In this document: in pieces, positions 11,501-21,090 of the stretch
Layout of the letters: each line of letters opens with the position of its first letter
Position numbering within the stretch: the first letter of the stretch is position 1
Assembly: GCF_018294505.1 (NCBI RefSeq)
Contig: NC_057802.1
Coordinates: 549,224,353 to 549,288,352 of the forward strand
Length of the DNA: 64,000 nucleotides
Reading direction: 5' to 3'
From: Triticum aestivum
Lineage: Eukaryota; Streptophyta; Magnoliopsida; Poales; Poaceae
The notes under the pieces: generated by a model
What the model was told of the DNA's origin: nothing
What the model saw: the letters and a program-made list of their open reading frames with translations, nothing else
Databases searched by the model: none
Program-made: the position numbers and the translations under genes

Positions 11501-12936
11501 CCCGAGATTAACAGCAACTAGCCCTCTTCCAACGAAGATCTGGGCATCAAGATGACCTCTAATGAACATGGTGCAATTGAACAAAATGAAGAGCATCACG
11601 ACACGAACAATTTGACATATTATACGCGCGAATCGGAGCTACATGCACAAAGTTATCGCATCTCGAACATAGGCACTTGCTGAGAAAATTCTGAGACTTA
11701 GAAAAAAATGGTCGCGAGGGAGAGGTCAACGCACGTACAGTGTTTGAGCGGATCCAGATCGGGACGAAGCCGGTGGAGCTCGCCGGAGCTGCGGGGAAGG
11801 CGCGGCGGCCGGGGAAGAAGAGGAAAGAGGCGGCGCCTCGGGGCCGAAGGAGGAGAGGCGCGGGCGCGGCGGCGGTCGGCGGCGCCGGCCGGAGCTGCGG
11901 GGGCAGATGGCGGCGGCGCCGGCGGAGCCCCGTGCCGGCGGTNNNNNNNNNNNNNNNNNNNNNNNNNNNNNNNNNNNNNNNNNNNNNNNNNNNNNNNNNN
12001 NNNNNNNNNNNNNNNNNNNNNNNNNNNNNNNNNNNNNNNNNNNNNNNNNNNNNNNNNNNNNNNNNNNNNNNNNNNNNNNNNNNNNNNNNNNNNNNNNNNN
12101 NNNNNNNNNNNNNNNNNNNNNNNNNNNNNNNNNNNNNNNNNNNNNNNNNNNNNNNNNNNNNNNNNNNNNNNNNNNNNNNNNNNNNNNNNNNNNNNNNNNN
12201 NNNNNNNNNNNNNNNNNNNNNNNNNNNNNNNNNNNNNNNNNNNNNNNNNNNNNNNNNNNNNAGGAGGCGACGTGGCGTGCTCCGGTAGGCTGCGGGCGGC
12301 GGCGGCGAAGTGTCCAGAGGCGGCGGACGTGTCCGGCGGCGGCGGGGAAAAACCTAGGGTTTCGTCTGCGAACGTAAATTCGGGGTGCTCACATATAAAT
12401 AGGTAGAGGGAGCTAGGAGACTCCAAATGAGGTGCGGTTTTCGCCCACACGATCGTGATCGAACGACCTAGAGCATGGAAGAGAGTTTGGTGGGCTTTGG
12501 GCTGGTTTTGGAGGGGGTTTTTGCTGGACACTCAAATGGACATTGCGGAGGCCCGGTTAACCGTTGGGGTACCATACGACCTCCGAATGGAACGAAACTT
12601 GACCGGTAGTCTCCGGGTGGTATATTAAGACCACTTGACAAGCCTCGGTCCATTCCGAGAAAGTTTGACACACGCACATGAAAGAAAACAAGAGGGGTGC
12701 ACCGGAGGAGATAGGAGCGCCGGATTGGAAAACGGACAACGGGGAAAATGCTCGGATGCATGAGACGAACACGTATGCGAATGCAATGCACATGATGACA
12801 TGATATGAAAATGCATGACATGACAAAATACAAAACAAAAGACAAAACCCGACAACGGAGGGAAAAACATATGTCATAGCCGGAAATGGCAAGAGTCGGA
12901 GTTACAAATATGGCAAGTTACATGCGGGGTGTTACA
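8503..12936 (-). repeat. 5' LTR of element 1
   Basis: The LTR is about 4.43 kb as assembled and roughly 4.2 kb after correcting the gap size. It begins TGTAACACCCCGCATG at 12936 and ends GGGCGTTACA at 8503 (minus-strand sense), next to the primer-binding site. A TATA-like TATAAATA at 12394-12401 marks the likely core promoter. The segment 9830-12936 pairs with the 3' LTR at 1-2892; 8503-9829 has no partner in the window. Confidence 0.9.
11943..12261. other. Assembly gap (319 N)
   Basis: A run of 319 undefined bases lies in the most GC-rich part of the 5' LTR. The intact 3' LTR has only 105 bp (2113-2217) between the same flanking sequences, so the gap is probably oversized by about 214 bp. 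Confidence 0.95.
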
Positions 12937-12950
12937 GTGAAGTGATTAGT

Positions 12951-13122
12951 TCCGATTATGCCAGGATGAAGAAGCCATGTCTATCTTCTCATCAGAAGGA
13001 GCAGTTGAAGGATGGTTACATTACTCCCCACAAGACCAAACTAACTTCAGCTCAGAAGGACTGACAAATCTCCATTTTTTGCTGTGATGCGCGAGTACAA
13101 TGTTGTTCTAGGATTCTTTCTG
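12951..13122 (+). pseudogene. B3-domain (REM-like) gene relic, exon fragment
   Basis: Two adjacent frames encode SDYARMKKPC...GYITPHKTKLTSAQK (12951-13061) and, one frame over, KSPFFAVMREYNVVLGFFL (13066-13122). Together they resemble the linker and start of a second B3 DNA-binding domain in REM-type plant transcription factors. A TGA at 13062-13064 and a frame change separate them. A GT...AG intron-like interval (13123-13240, donor GTGAGT, acceptor GCAAACAG) follows, but I cannot match the downstream sequence (13241-13560) confidently. It is a decayed gene fragment directly beside the element 1 insertion and may be cut by it. Family call is from memory of B3 motifs. Confidence 0.4.
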
Positions 13123-13240
13123 GTGAGTTCCATTTTTCTAAAAGTGTGCTCTACATGGACCATGTATGTGCCTGTTGAAACTGTCAATTCATAGTACAGT
13201 TTGCTTTATACTAATCACTTTTTTGTATTTGTGCAAACAG

Positions 13241-13770
13241 GGGTGCTCAGCTTGTTTCAATGGGAACTGCACAAAATGTTCATGAATACAACGAATCATT
13301 CATTTCCACCACAAGAAAGGAGGTGCCGATAAGTTCAAGGCGTTGCAACATATGAGGGCGAAATCATACAAGCTACGCGCGAATTTGGTTGATTTTGGTG
13401 GAACTGCACAAAAAGAACAGCCAGTTTATTTAGCACGAGGTGCCATGTCAATGTCCGAACTGATGGCAAACCCTGCCCATTCCACAATCATAGGCATTTG
13501 ATATTTTGGAATGGGACAACCTTGTCAAATTTTCCTCATTGGTTTTAGCAAGACATGCGTTTGATATTTTCGAATGGGACGCCCTTTGCTGTCAGCAGCG
13601 TCGATCAATTTTTTCTTTATTCTTTAGTTGTGAAGTAAATATTGCCTCTGACATGTGAGTAGCTGAGATGCATAATCATCGATTGTTTTGAATGCTCTCT
13701 ATGAATTGCCAGGCCTGTGTGTTTGATTGCAATGTACAAAAACGCTAAAAAGCTGCTCAAACTCTTTGTA
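13241..13770. other. Unassigned DNA downstream of the B3 relic
   Basis: Contains the possible next exon of the B3 relic and then AT-rich sequence with no recognisable motif, repeat or RNA gene. Confidence 0.4.
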
Positions 13771-13896
13771 CTCCTTCTGTTCCTTTTTACTTCGCACATT
13801 GTGAAAGTACATACTTTTTTGTATAAGATTGGTCAAAGTAGAGATACTTTGACTGCAGACAAAACTTGTATGCAGACTAGAAAGGACCGGAGGGAG
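13771..13896. mobile_element. Stowaway-type MITE
   Basis: A 126-bp element with terminal inverted repeats, left CTCCTTCTGTTCC and right (inverted) CTCCCTCCGGTCC, flanked on both sides by TA (13769-13770 and 13897-13898). TIR sequence, length and the TA target duplication are those of Triticeae Stowaway (Tc1/Mariner) MITEs. Confidence 0.8.
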
Positions 13897-14363
13897 TACA
13901 TGTGAAACTGCTGCAAACGAGGTGATCACCCTGGGAATAATGCTAGTATGTATTGTTTTGCATGTTCATCCAATGCCAGTGATACAGGAATTCGAACTAA
14001 TCGAAATAAATTCATTCATACACGGTCGGATTTCATACAAACATGCCGGATTTCATTACATTTCATACATTCTTCAACTAAAAAGGGGTGCGCTGGAGGT
14101 ATAATTAATTAACCGAAGCTACCCACCTGTGTCCCGCTGAGCCGAACAGAAGCTTCAGTGACTTAACTGCAGGTGCATTTGCGTAACTGACATGTGTCCT
14201 GTTGGGCCCACGTGTCAGTCAGCCAACTGCACCAGCAGTTAAGTAGAAGCAGCGTTCTTCTCCAGCGCAGCTCTCCGACTCCACGTCGCCGCCAAGAAGC
14301 TAACCGGCCGTCAATGGTCAACCCGCCTAGCTTGGCTTCAACCGGAGGGTAGCAGCGGTGGCC
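13897..14363. other. Unassigned intergenic DNA
   Basis: No coding or repeat signature recognised. It leads into the 3' side of the minus-strand ORF at 14364-15218. Confidence 0.4.
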
Positions 14364-15218
14364 TTACTTGGACCCGAGCGGCGGCGACCTACTGTGTTCT
14401 ACTCTTCCTCGTTTTCTGTGTGGCGCGGCCTCGTTGGCAGCGGGGCGGGGCCTCGGCGGAGCCGGCGATGTCCTCTGCCTCGTTGCCGGCGGGCGGCGCC
14501 TCAGCGGAGCGGTGGAAAAACTCCCCCACATTGCCGGCAGGGTGGGGCCTCGGCTGAGCCGGCGATGTCCTCTGCCTCGTTGTTGGCGGGGCGGGGCCTT
14601 GGCGGAGCCGGCGGTGTCCTCTGCCTCGTTGTTGGCGCCGCGGGGCCTTGGCAGAGCAGGGCCTCGTCGACGCCAGCGGAGCGGGGACTCGTCGAAGCCG
14701 GCATTGTCCTCTGCCTCGTCCTCGGTCTCGCCAAACAGCGCCTCGCCCGCTTCATCGCCCTCTTTGCTAGCCTCTTTGTAGGCGGCCGCAGCCTCCGTCA
14801 CCCGCATGCGGTACCGCCATCGCTCGAGGCGGCCCTTGCGGGCGGAGCGGTACGAGTCGAGCAGCGCCTCCTGCTCCGCCCGCTCCGCAGCGATCTGCTC
14901 CTCCGCCTGCAGGTGCTCCTGGAGAAGATGGTGGTTGTAGGCGGCGTTGGCCTGTGCCTCCCGGAACTGCTCCTCACGCATCTGCCTCACCCTGTCCATA
15001 TATTGGGCACGGGCCTCGCCGATGGTCATGGTGCAATGCACCGGCGAGGATGGCGTGGAGGAGGGGGTTGGCGCCGGATCGTCGACTACCATGTTCTCCA
15101 TTGGGACGTCGTCGTCCTCCAGCTGCCTGCCGGCCAGCCGGTCGGCAGCAATGGCTGCCATCTCCTTGTGGTCCGTCATCCGCCTGTCCCAAAGAGCGCT
15201 GGAGCGCGAGGAAGCCAT
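14364..15218 (-). CDS. Unrecognised 284-aa basic protein with coiled-coil-like middle and repetitive C terminus
   Basis: I do not recognise this protein. It opens MASSRSSALWDRRMTDHKEM. Residues about 85-170 are rich in Arg, Glu, Ala and Gln with a heptad-like look (MREEQFREAQA, LQAEEQIAAERAEQEALL), suggesting a coiled coil. Residues about 175-284 are Arg/Pro/Ala-rich and made of imperfect copies of a roughly 17-residue unit (NNEAEDTAGSAKAPP), matching the 51-bp DNA repeats at 14444-14730. There is no membrane segment or signal peptide. A TATA box lies 73-80 bp upstream of the ATG. It sits between repeats and next to a CACTA-like end, so it may be a transposon-borne gene rather than a host gene. 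Existence as a gene is inferred from ORF length and promoter position only. Confidence 0.45.
   Translation of the reverse strand: MASSRSSALWDRRMTDHKEMAAIAADRLAGRQLEDDDVPMENMVVDDPAPTPSSTPSSPVHCTMTIGEARAQYMDRVRQMREEQFREAQANAAYNHHLLQEHLQAEEQIAAERAEQEALLDSYRSARKGRLERWRYRMRVTEAAAAYKEASKEGDEAGEALFGETEDEAEDNAGFDESPLRWRRRGPALPRPRGANNEAEDTAGSAKAPPRQQRGRGHRRLSRGPTLPAMWGSFSTAPLRRRPPATRQRTSPAPPRPRPAANEAAPHRKRGRVEHSRSPPLGSK
14444..14730. repeat. 51-bp minisatellite inside the 284-codon ORF
   Basis: Imperfect copies of GGGGCCTCGGCGGAGCCGGC followed by GATGTCCTCTGCCTCGTTG occur near 14444, 14542, 14593, 14642 and 14682. The spacing of 51 bp between the best copies is a multiple of three and keeps the reading frame. 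Confidence 0.75.
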
Positions 15219-15290
15219 TGTGGGCAGTAGTAGTGTGGACAGGAGAAAGGGAACGGATGCGGATGACTGCGGCTATGGCCGGCGCAGCAG

Positions 15291-15298
15291 TTTATATA
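15291..15298 (-). promoter_or_regulatory. TATA box upstream of the 14364-15218 ORF
   Basis: The minus strand reads GCTATATAAACTGC here. TATATAAA is a consensus plant TATA box placed 73-80 bp before the ATG at 15218, suitable for a start about 30 bp downstream with a short leader. Confidence 0.55.
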
Positions 15299-15565
15299 GC
15301 AATGGTGGGCGGGCGGAGGGACGGACGTGTGGCGCCGGAGTGGCCACCTCGGCAACCGCGTATCATTAATGTGGGCGGCAGATGGACGGACGGACGGCAC
15401 TTGTGTCGTTTGAAGGCGGAGCAATCGCCTGCACCGGGAAGCGGGGCGGGCGGCGCTGACTGTTTCGCGCGGAAAGCGCGCGCGGGCGAGGAGATGACTT
15501 TACTTGGAGAGGATGACTATGGGGACCCACCAGGTCCATAGCCTCACGTACGCAAGTGCCTCCTT

Positions 15566-15584
15566 ATTATATATATATATATAT
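15566..15584. repeat. (TA)n microsatellite
   Basis: About nine TA dinucleotides in a row. Confidence 0.9.
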
Positions 15585-15944
15585 CTATAATTTATTTTGC
15601 TTCCTCCTGGTTTCCTGACATCACGGCCCCACACCATTGTCAACCTATGTAGTAGTCAATAAACTAGAGAATTGCACAAGAAGCGGCCGACAGCTGGGAC
15701 CAAGCAGCTCGAGCAGTATTTGTGTTTTTGAGGTGTGAGCACTGCAGAGTTTTTCGATGTTTAGCCCAGATATTAATTTTTCTCCTCTGAACAACAACGA
15801 AAACATCGCTGCAGGTATTAACTGGGCGGGTTGTGGCCCGTCTAGCCCAGGCCAGATATCCAGCCCAGATATTAATTTTTGTCAAGCTGAAAATGGCTAG
15901 CCCAGCTATACTTTTTTTAGGAATACCCAGGCAAGGTCAAGTTG

Positions 15945-18900
15945 TTATTCTCCGCCCCGCTGGGCTGCAAATCTTTCCTAGGAGGGATGCATTAGGCTTA
16001 ACAAGAAAATGGGCTTTAATAAATAATAAATGGGATGTAATTATAAAAACTGGGCAGTAACTATAAAGAAATGCACCAAACACGTGATTACTTTATAAAA
16101 TATTATTTTTGGATATTGAAAATTTTAATTTCATTAATTGTTGCGAGCGCAATGTTTCGTTGGATTTTTACGTAATATAAAGTTATACTGAAATTGTATT
16201 TAATCTGACTAGAAATTTTGGGATAAAAATATTTCGGATCCCATCAAAATGTGGGAAATTTTATTGAATTCTGTTTTGAACGGTTGGTTGAAATGGGCTG
16301 TACTTTTAACAAACTGTAAATGGGCTGTAGTAAATTCCATTAGAATTCAAAAATGGGCTACACATTCTTACAAATCTCAAATGGGCTATAAGTGTGGCAT
16401 TACTAAGTTGACGCGTCCCTAAAACAACAGAGTTGACGCGTATGCAAGGCTTTGTCAACTTATAGTCAACACACGGTTCTAGCAGTAGTGGTCCATCCAA
16501 CGGATGCCGTGCTTCTTCTTCAATCTCGAATATTCTAGCTTCACCCGCCCAAAAAATGATTCCTCCCCCTGACATCTGGGGCGCACCGTTTCGGAAGCTG
16601 ACCTGTGGGCCTACTAAGTTGACGTACAAAGGGCTTTGTCAACTTAGTCAATATAAACGATTCTAGCTGCAGTGACCGTACGATGTCCATCCAACAGCCG
16701 TCGTGCTTCTTCAACCTCTGGTCTTCTTGCTCCAGCCGCCCAAAGCAGCGCCGGTTGTGCCGCCTGCTCCTGCCTCCCGTGGCCGGCTGTGCTGCCGCGG
16801 AGGCCTCACCGCCCCCTACTACTCCCACTGCAGGCCAGGCCATCCCTCCACTCACCCACACCCCCTGTTATTCTGCGGCGATGGCAGCACAGCCGAACCA
16901 GTGAACCCTCGTACTCCTCTCCGCGTGTGCATCCACTGCCGCGTCTTCCCCGGCTCCGCGTCGTCCCCTTCCTAGGCCTCGCCGTCGTCCACCGCCCTGG
17001 TGCTCTTAGGGCGGCGTGGTCAACGTGGTCAAGGAACGACTTTCATCGGACGTGGACTGTACGTGGAGAGGCTGACAGCTGGGTCCACGGCAGCCGCAAG
17101 AAAGTGCCTCCTTATTACGCGGAAAATAATTATTACTCCACCTGACAGCGGGGACCCACCGGACGGGCCACCGTATTTCGCGAAAAAAACGGTCCCCCCG
17201 CTGTCAGCTCGGACCCACCGGAAGTGCCTCCTTATTACGCACAAAAAAATGAATACTCCCCCGGCTAGCTGGGACCCACCTTGGTGGGAGGCTGACTTGT
17301 GGGCCTACTAAGTTGACGGGGACGAAGGGCTTTGTCAAATTAGTCAATATGAACGATTGTAACTCCAGTGACCGTACGATGTCCATCCAACGGCCGTAGT
17401 GCTTCTTCAACCTCTGGTCTTCTTGCTCCAGCCGCCCAAAGCAGCGCCGGTCGTGCCGCATGCTCCTGCCTCCCGTGGCCCGCTGTGCTGCCGCGGAGGC
17501 CTCATCGCCCCCTACTATTCCCACCGCTGGCCAGGCCCTGCGGCGATGGCAGCCTCACACCGCAGCCGAACCAGTGAACCCTCGTACTCCTCTCCGCGTG
17601 GGCTTCCACTGCTGCGTCTTCCCCGGCTCCACGTCGTCCCCTTCCAAGGCCTCGTCGTCGTCCACCGCCGTGGTGCTCTCCGCGCGGCGTGGTCAACGTG
17701 GTCAAGGAACGACTTTCATCGGAAGAGTACTGTATGTGGAGAGGCTGACAGCTGGGTCCACGGCCACAGCCCAGTTTTTTTGTGATTTGCCAAGTAAGTC
17801 GCTTTGTCAGGCCTGTTGGGCTGCAAATCTTTCAAGATAAGGAGAGCTTTCATTCGGCTGGCCGAGAAAATGGCCCACAGTAATGAGAAATGGGCTGTAC
17901 ATTTTTAAAACACATCAAACCGGCAATTAGTTTCAAATACCTTTTTTTCATTTCAAGATTTTAAATTACATTAATTTTTATGCGTGGAGAATTTGTTGGA
18001 TTTTATATTGATATACATTTATTTTTTAAATCAGTTTGAATGTGAGTCGAAATTTCGAGATTAAAAATAGTTCGGACCGCACCGAAATATGCAAAATTTC
18101 GTATAATTTTTTAACCGTGGCCACAATATGGGCTGTAATGCTAACAAAAAGAATACGGGCTCCAAAAAAACCTTAAGAATTAGCAAATGGGCTGTAAATT
18201 ATCAGAAATAATGGCAGATGGGTTGTATGCTGTTTTCCACAGATTTGAGGCTTTCCTAAAAAATAGGTTGACGCACAAGCACTGACTGTTTGATGTCCAT
18301 CCAACGGCCGTCGTGCTTCTTCAATCTCTGCTCTTCCTGCTCCAGCCGTTCAAACAAGCGCCCGCGGGACTACCTGCTCCCTCCTCCCCGCAGCCGGCTG
18401 TGCTGCCTCGCAGGCCTCACCGCCCCACCGTACTCCCATCGCTGGCCTAGTCATCTCTCTACTCACCCACACCTGCTGTTATTCTCCGGCGACGGCAGAC
18501 GAACCAGTAAACCCTCGTACAGTCGTACTCCCCTCCGCGTGGGAAACAACTGCCGAGTCTTCCCTGCCTCCGTGTCGTTCCCTTCCTAGGCCTCGCCGTC
18601 GTCCACCGCCCTGGTGCTCTCGGCGCGGCCTGGTCAACGTGGTCAATGACCGACATGCATCTGAAGTGGACTGTACGTGAAGAGGCCCACAGCTGGGTCC
18701 ACGGCCGCACGCAAGGAAATGCCTCCTTATTACGCGCAAAATAATGATTCCTCCACCTGACCTTAGGGACCCACCGAAAGGGCCTCTATATTTTGCAAAA
18801 AAACGTTACCGCCGCTGACAGCTCGGACCCACCAGCTATATCTTCGCACGCAAGGAAGTGCCTCCTTATTACGCACAAAAAATGAATACTCCCCCTGCTA

Positions 18901-19640
18901 GCTGGGACCCACCATGGTGGGAGGTTGACTTGTGGGCCTACTAAGTTGACTGGGACGGGGGCCTTTGTCAACTTTAGTCAATATGAACGATTCTAACTCC
19001 AGTGACCGTACGATGTCCATCCAACGGCCGTAGTGCTTCTTCAACCTCTGGTCTTCTTGGTCCAGCCGCCCAAAGCAGCACCGGTCGTGCCGCATGCTCA
19101 TGCCTCCTGTGGCCAGCTGTGCTGCCGTGGAGGCCTCATCGCCCCCTACTATTCCCACCGCTGGCCAGGCCCTGCGGCGACGGCAGCCTCACACCGCAGC
19201 CGAACCAGTGAACCCTCGTACTCCTCTCCGCGCGGGCTTCCACTGCCGCGTCTTCCCCGGCTCCCCGTCGTCCACCGCCCTGGTGCTCTCGGCGCGGCGT
19301 GGTCAACGTGGTCAAGGAACGACTTCCATCGGACGTGGACTGTACGTGGAGAGGCTGACAGCTGGGTCCACGGCCGCAGTAAGGAAGTGCCTCCTTATTA
19401 CGTGGTAAATAATTATTCCTCCACCTGACAGCTGGGACCCACCGGACGGGCCACTGTATTTCGCGAAAAAAATGTTTCCCCCTTACTGCTGGGACCCACC
19501 AGCTACATCTTCGCACGCAAGGAAGTGCGTCCGGGCAAAAAAAACGATTCGCCCCCCTGACTGCTGGGATCCACCAGTTACATCTTCGCAGGCAAGGAAG
19601 TGCCTGACAGTCGGGACCCACCTGGTCGAAGCGTACATAG
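15945..19640. repeat. Higher-order tandem repeat block, two large units
   Basis: Two units, about 15945-17804 and 17805-19640, each start with an AT-rich module (anchor TGGGCTGCAAATCTTTC at 15961 and 17817, many AAATGGGCTGTA words) followed by GC-rich modules. The GC modules share the anchor ATGTCCATCCAACGGCCGT at 16683, 17379, 18292 and 19013, with a shortened fifth copy near 16490. Each is followed by a repeated CTGGGACCCACC / GTGCCTCCTTATTACGC segment. Module spacing is 696 and 721 bp within units and about 1.61-1.63 kb between units. Long frames here (for example 16672-17145, 17399-17785, 19033-19428) repeat with the DNA, shift frame between copies and look like no known protein. It may be the interior of a large non-autonomous DNA transposon. 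Confidence 0.75.
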
Positions 19641-19688
19641 CGTTGTCATTCTGGTCGCGAACGTGTACGTACATATATACTGGTGGAT

Positions 19689-19750
19689 GTAGAGGCGCGC
19701 ACGTGTCGTAGTAGAGGCGCGCACGTGTCGTAGTAGAGGCGCGCACGTAG
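19689..19750. repeat. 22-bp tandem repeat, about 2.8 copies
   Basis: GTAGAGGCGCGCACGTGTCG plus TA repeats head to tail from 19689, 19711 and 19733. Confidence 0.9.
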
Positions 19751-19902
19751 CATGTACACGTACGTACAGCGGACGGGGTGCAAGAAAGAAAATACGGCCA
19801 CGTATGTGTACATACGGGCGGGGTCTCGAACGCCTACTCGCGCATACGTACGGCCAGGGCTCGTGTACATGGCTGGGTCGGAACGGAGAAACAGCGTCGT
19901 CG

Positions 19903-20152
19903 TCGTGTTCATGGGGAAGCAACGGAATGCGTCGTGTTCATGGGGAGGCAACGGAATGCGTCGTGTTCATGGGGAGGGGTGTGGCGTACCGCAAAACGGA
20001 GGAAACGGACCTCCTACGGTCGAAACGGGGGTCATGTTGATCGGGAGGGGTGTGGCGTACCGCAAAACGGAAGAAACGGACTTGTGTTGGAGCGCTACGG
20101 TCGAAACGGTGGTCCTGTTCATTGGGAGGGGTGTGGCGTACCGCAAAACGAG
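19903..20152. repeat. Tandem array with GTGTGGCGTACCGCAAAACG core
   Basis: Short units of TCGTGTTCATGGGGAGGCAA are followed by three longer units (about 65-80 bp) that each contain GTGTGGCGTACCGCAAAACG. This looks like a subterminal array of a DNA transposon. Confidence 0.8.
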
Positions 20153-20159
20153 ACTCCAC

Positions 20160-20760
20160 GGACACTGTTCATCTCCACCGTCGACCCCCTCCCGCCTCCA
20201 CGGGCTACTGTTCATCCACCGTTGACCTCCTCCAGCCTCCACCTACGACTGTTCATCCACGGGCTCCTGTTCATCCAGCCTCCACCACGCGCTACTCCAC
20301 CGGCTACTGTTCAACCAACCCTCTCCACGGGCTCCTGTTCAACCACCCCTTCACGGGCTACTGTTCATCCAGCCCTCCACGGGGTGGTCCTATTCATCCT
20401 GCCCTCCACGGGGTGGTCCTGTTCATCCTGCCCTCCACGGGGTCCTGTTCATCCAGCCCCAACCGGCTCGATCGATCGGGGTCCTGTTCATCCAGAGGCA
20501 ACACCACGGGGTCCTGTTCATCCACCCCCACCGGGAACTGTTCATCCAAACCTCCCCCAGCAACGCTCACTGTTCATTCAGAGGCAGCATCGATCGGCTT
20601 CAGTTAGCAGCAGTATCGAAGGAATCGCTCGACCGGGTTCAGTTAACAGCCATCGATCGATCGCTCGGGTTCAGTAACGCGTAGCCTGCAGTGCAGTCGC
20701 TCGTGTTCAGTTAGAGCGCAACGCCTCGCTCGGGTTCAGTTAGAGCCAACGCCTCGCACA
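20160..20760. repeat. CTGTTCATCCA and GGTTCAGTTAG short-period arrays
   Basis: Roughly 14 irregular copies of CTGTTCATCCA(C/G) occur between 20165 and 20580, then about five copies of CTCGGGTTCAGTTAG to 20760. Spacing is 20-40 bp. The frames read through this array are artefacts of its composition. Confidence 0.8.
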
Positions 20761-21090
20761 CACGCGCGTACGTTGACTAGAGAAACGCGCATCGCTCGGG
20801 CCCCGACCTCCCACCGTAACCGGGAACTCCCCGAAATTTTCCTCGCCCTCGCTTCTACCACGGTTTTTTCCGTCATGGACGGTCCAAAGAATGTCATGCA
20901 GCTGCGTCTCCGGCCCGCCCAGGCGAAAAGCCCATTTTCTGTCATGATTTTTTGTCATAGAAGTAGGAGCCCGCCACATCTATGATGATACCGGGTTTTG
21001 TCACAATTATCGTCATAGAAGTGTCATATGTATGACAGAAAAAATTTCGTTCGGCCCAAAATGTCACGGATGTGTCTTTTTTTTGTAGTG

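Larger units (their letters stand above)
1..12936 (-). mobile_element. Tekay/Del-like gypsy chromovirus, element 1 (5' end at 12936; 3' end outside the window)
   Basis: A complete LTR-retrotransposon layout reads on the minus strand: 5' LTR (12936 to 8503), primer-binding site (8500-8486), untranslated leader, gag-protease-RT-RNaseH frame (7382 to about 4303), broken integrase plus chromodomain (about 4303-2904), then the 3' LTR (2892 down past the window edge). The protease-RT-RNaseH-integrase order is that of Ty3/gypsy elements, and the C-terminal chromodomain places it among chromoviruses. The LTR begins TGTAACACCCC and ends GGGCGTTACA, as in Tekay/Del-like grass families; I do not assign a database family name. 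Sequence right of the element starts gtgaa, a candidate 5-bp target duplication whose partner lies outside the window. Confidence 0.88.
19640..21090. mobile_element. CACTA-like transposon terminus with subterminal repeats
   Basis: The right border at 21090 reads, inverted, CACTACAAAAAAAAGACAC, a CACTA-superfamily terminus. The arrays inside it resemble CACTA subterminal repeats. From 21140 rightward the sequence matches other DUF6598 3' flanks, consistent with an insertion border. I find no matching left terminus in the window, so the left limit is arbitrary. It may be truncated, or its start may lie left of element 1. Confidence 0.5.

Noticed and set aside
16672..19428. Repeated Ser/Pro/Arg-rich frames of 100-157 codons
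   Set aside because: They repeat with the DNA modules, shift frame between copies and carry stops at different places, so they are not conserved as proteins.
19689..20580. CRISPR-like direct repeats
   Set aside because: Repeats are imperfect, without uniform unique spacers or cas genes, in a plant nuclear context; they fit transposon subterminal arrays.
19778..20677. A 299-codon plus-strand frame across the tandem arrays
   Set aside because: Its sequence is the translation of short DNA repeats (His-Pro-Pro and Val-His words) and has no promoter or domain.
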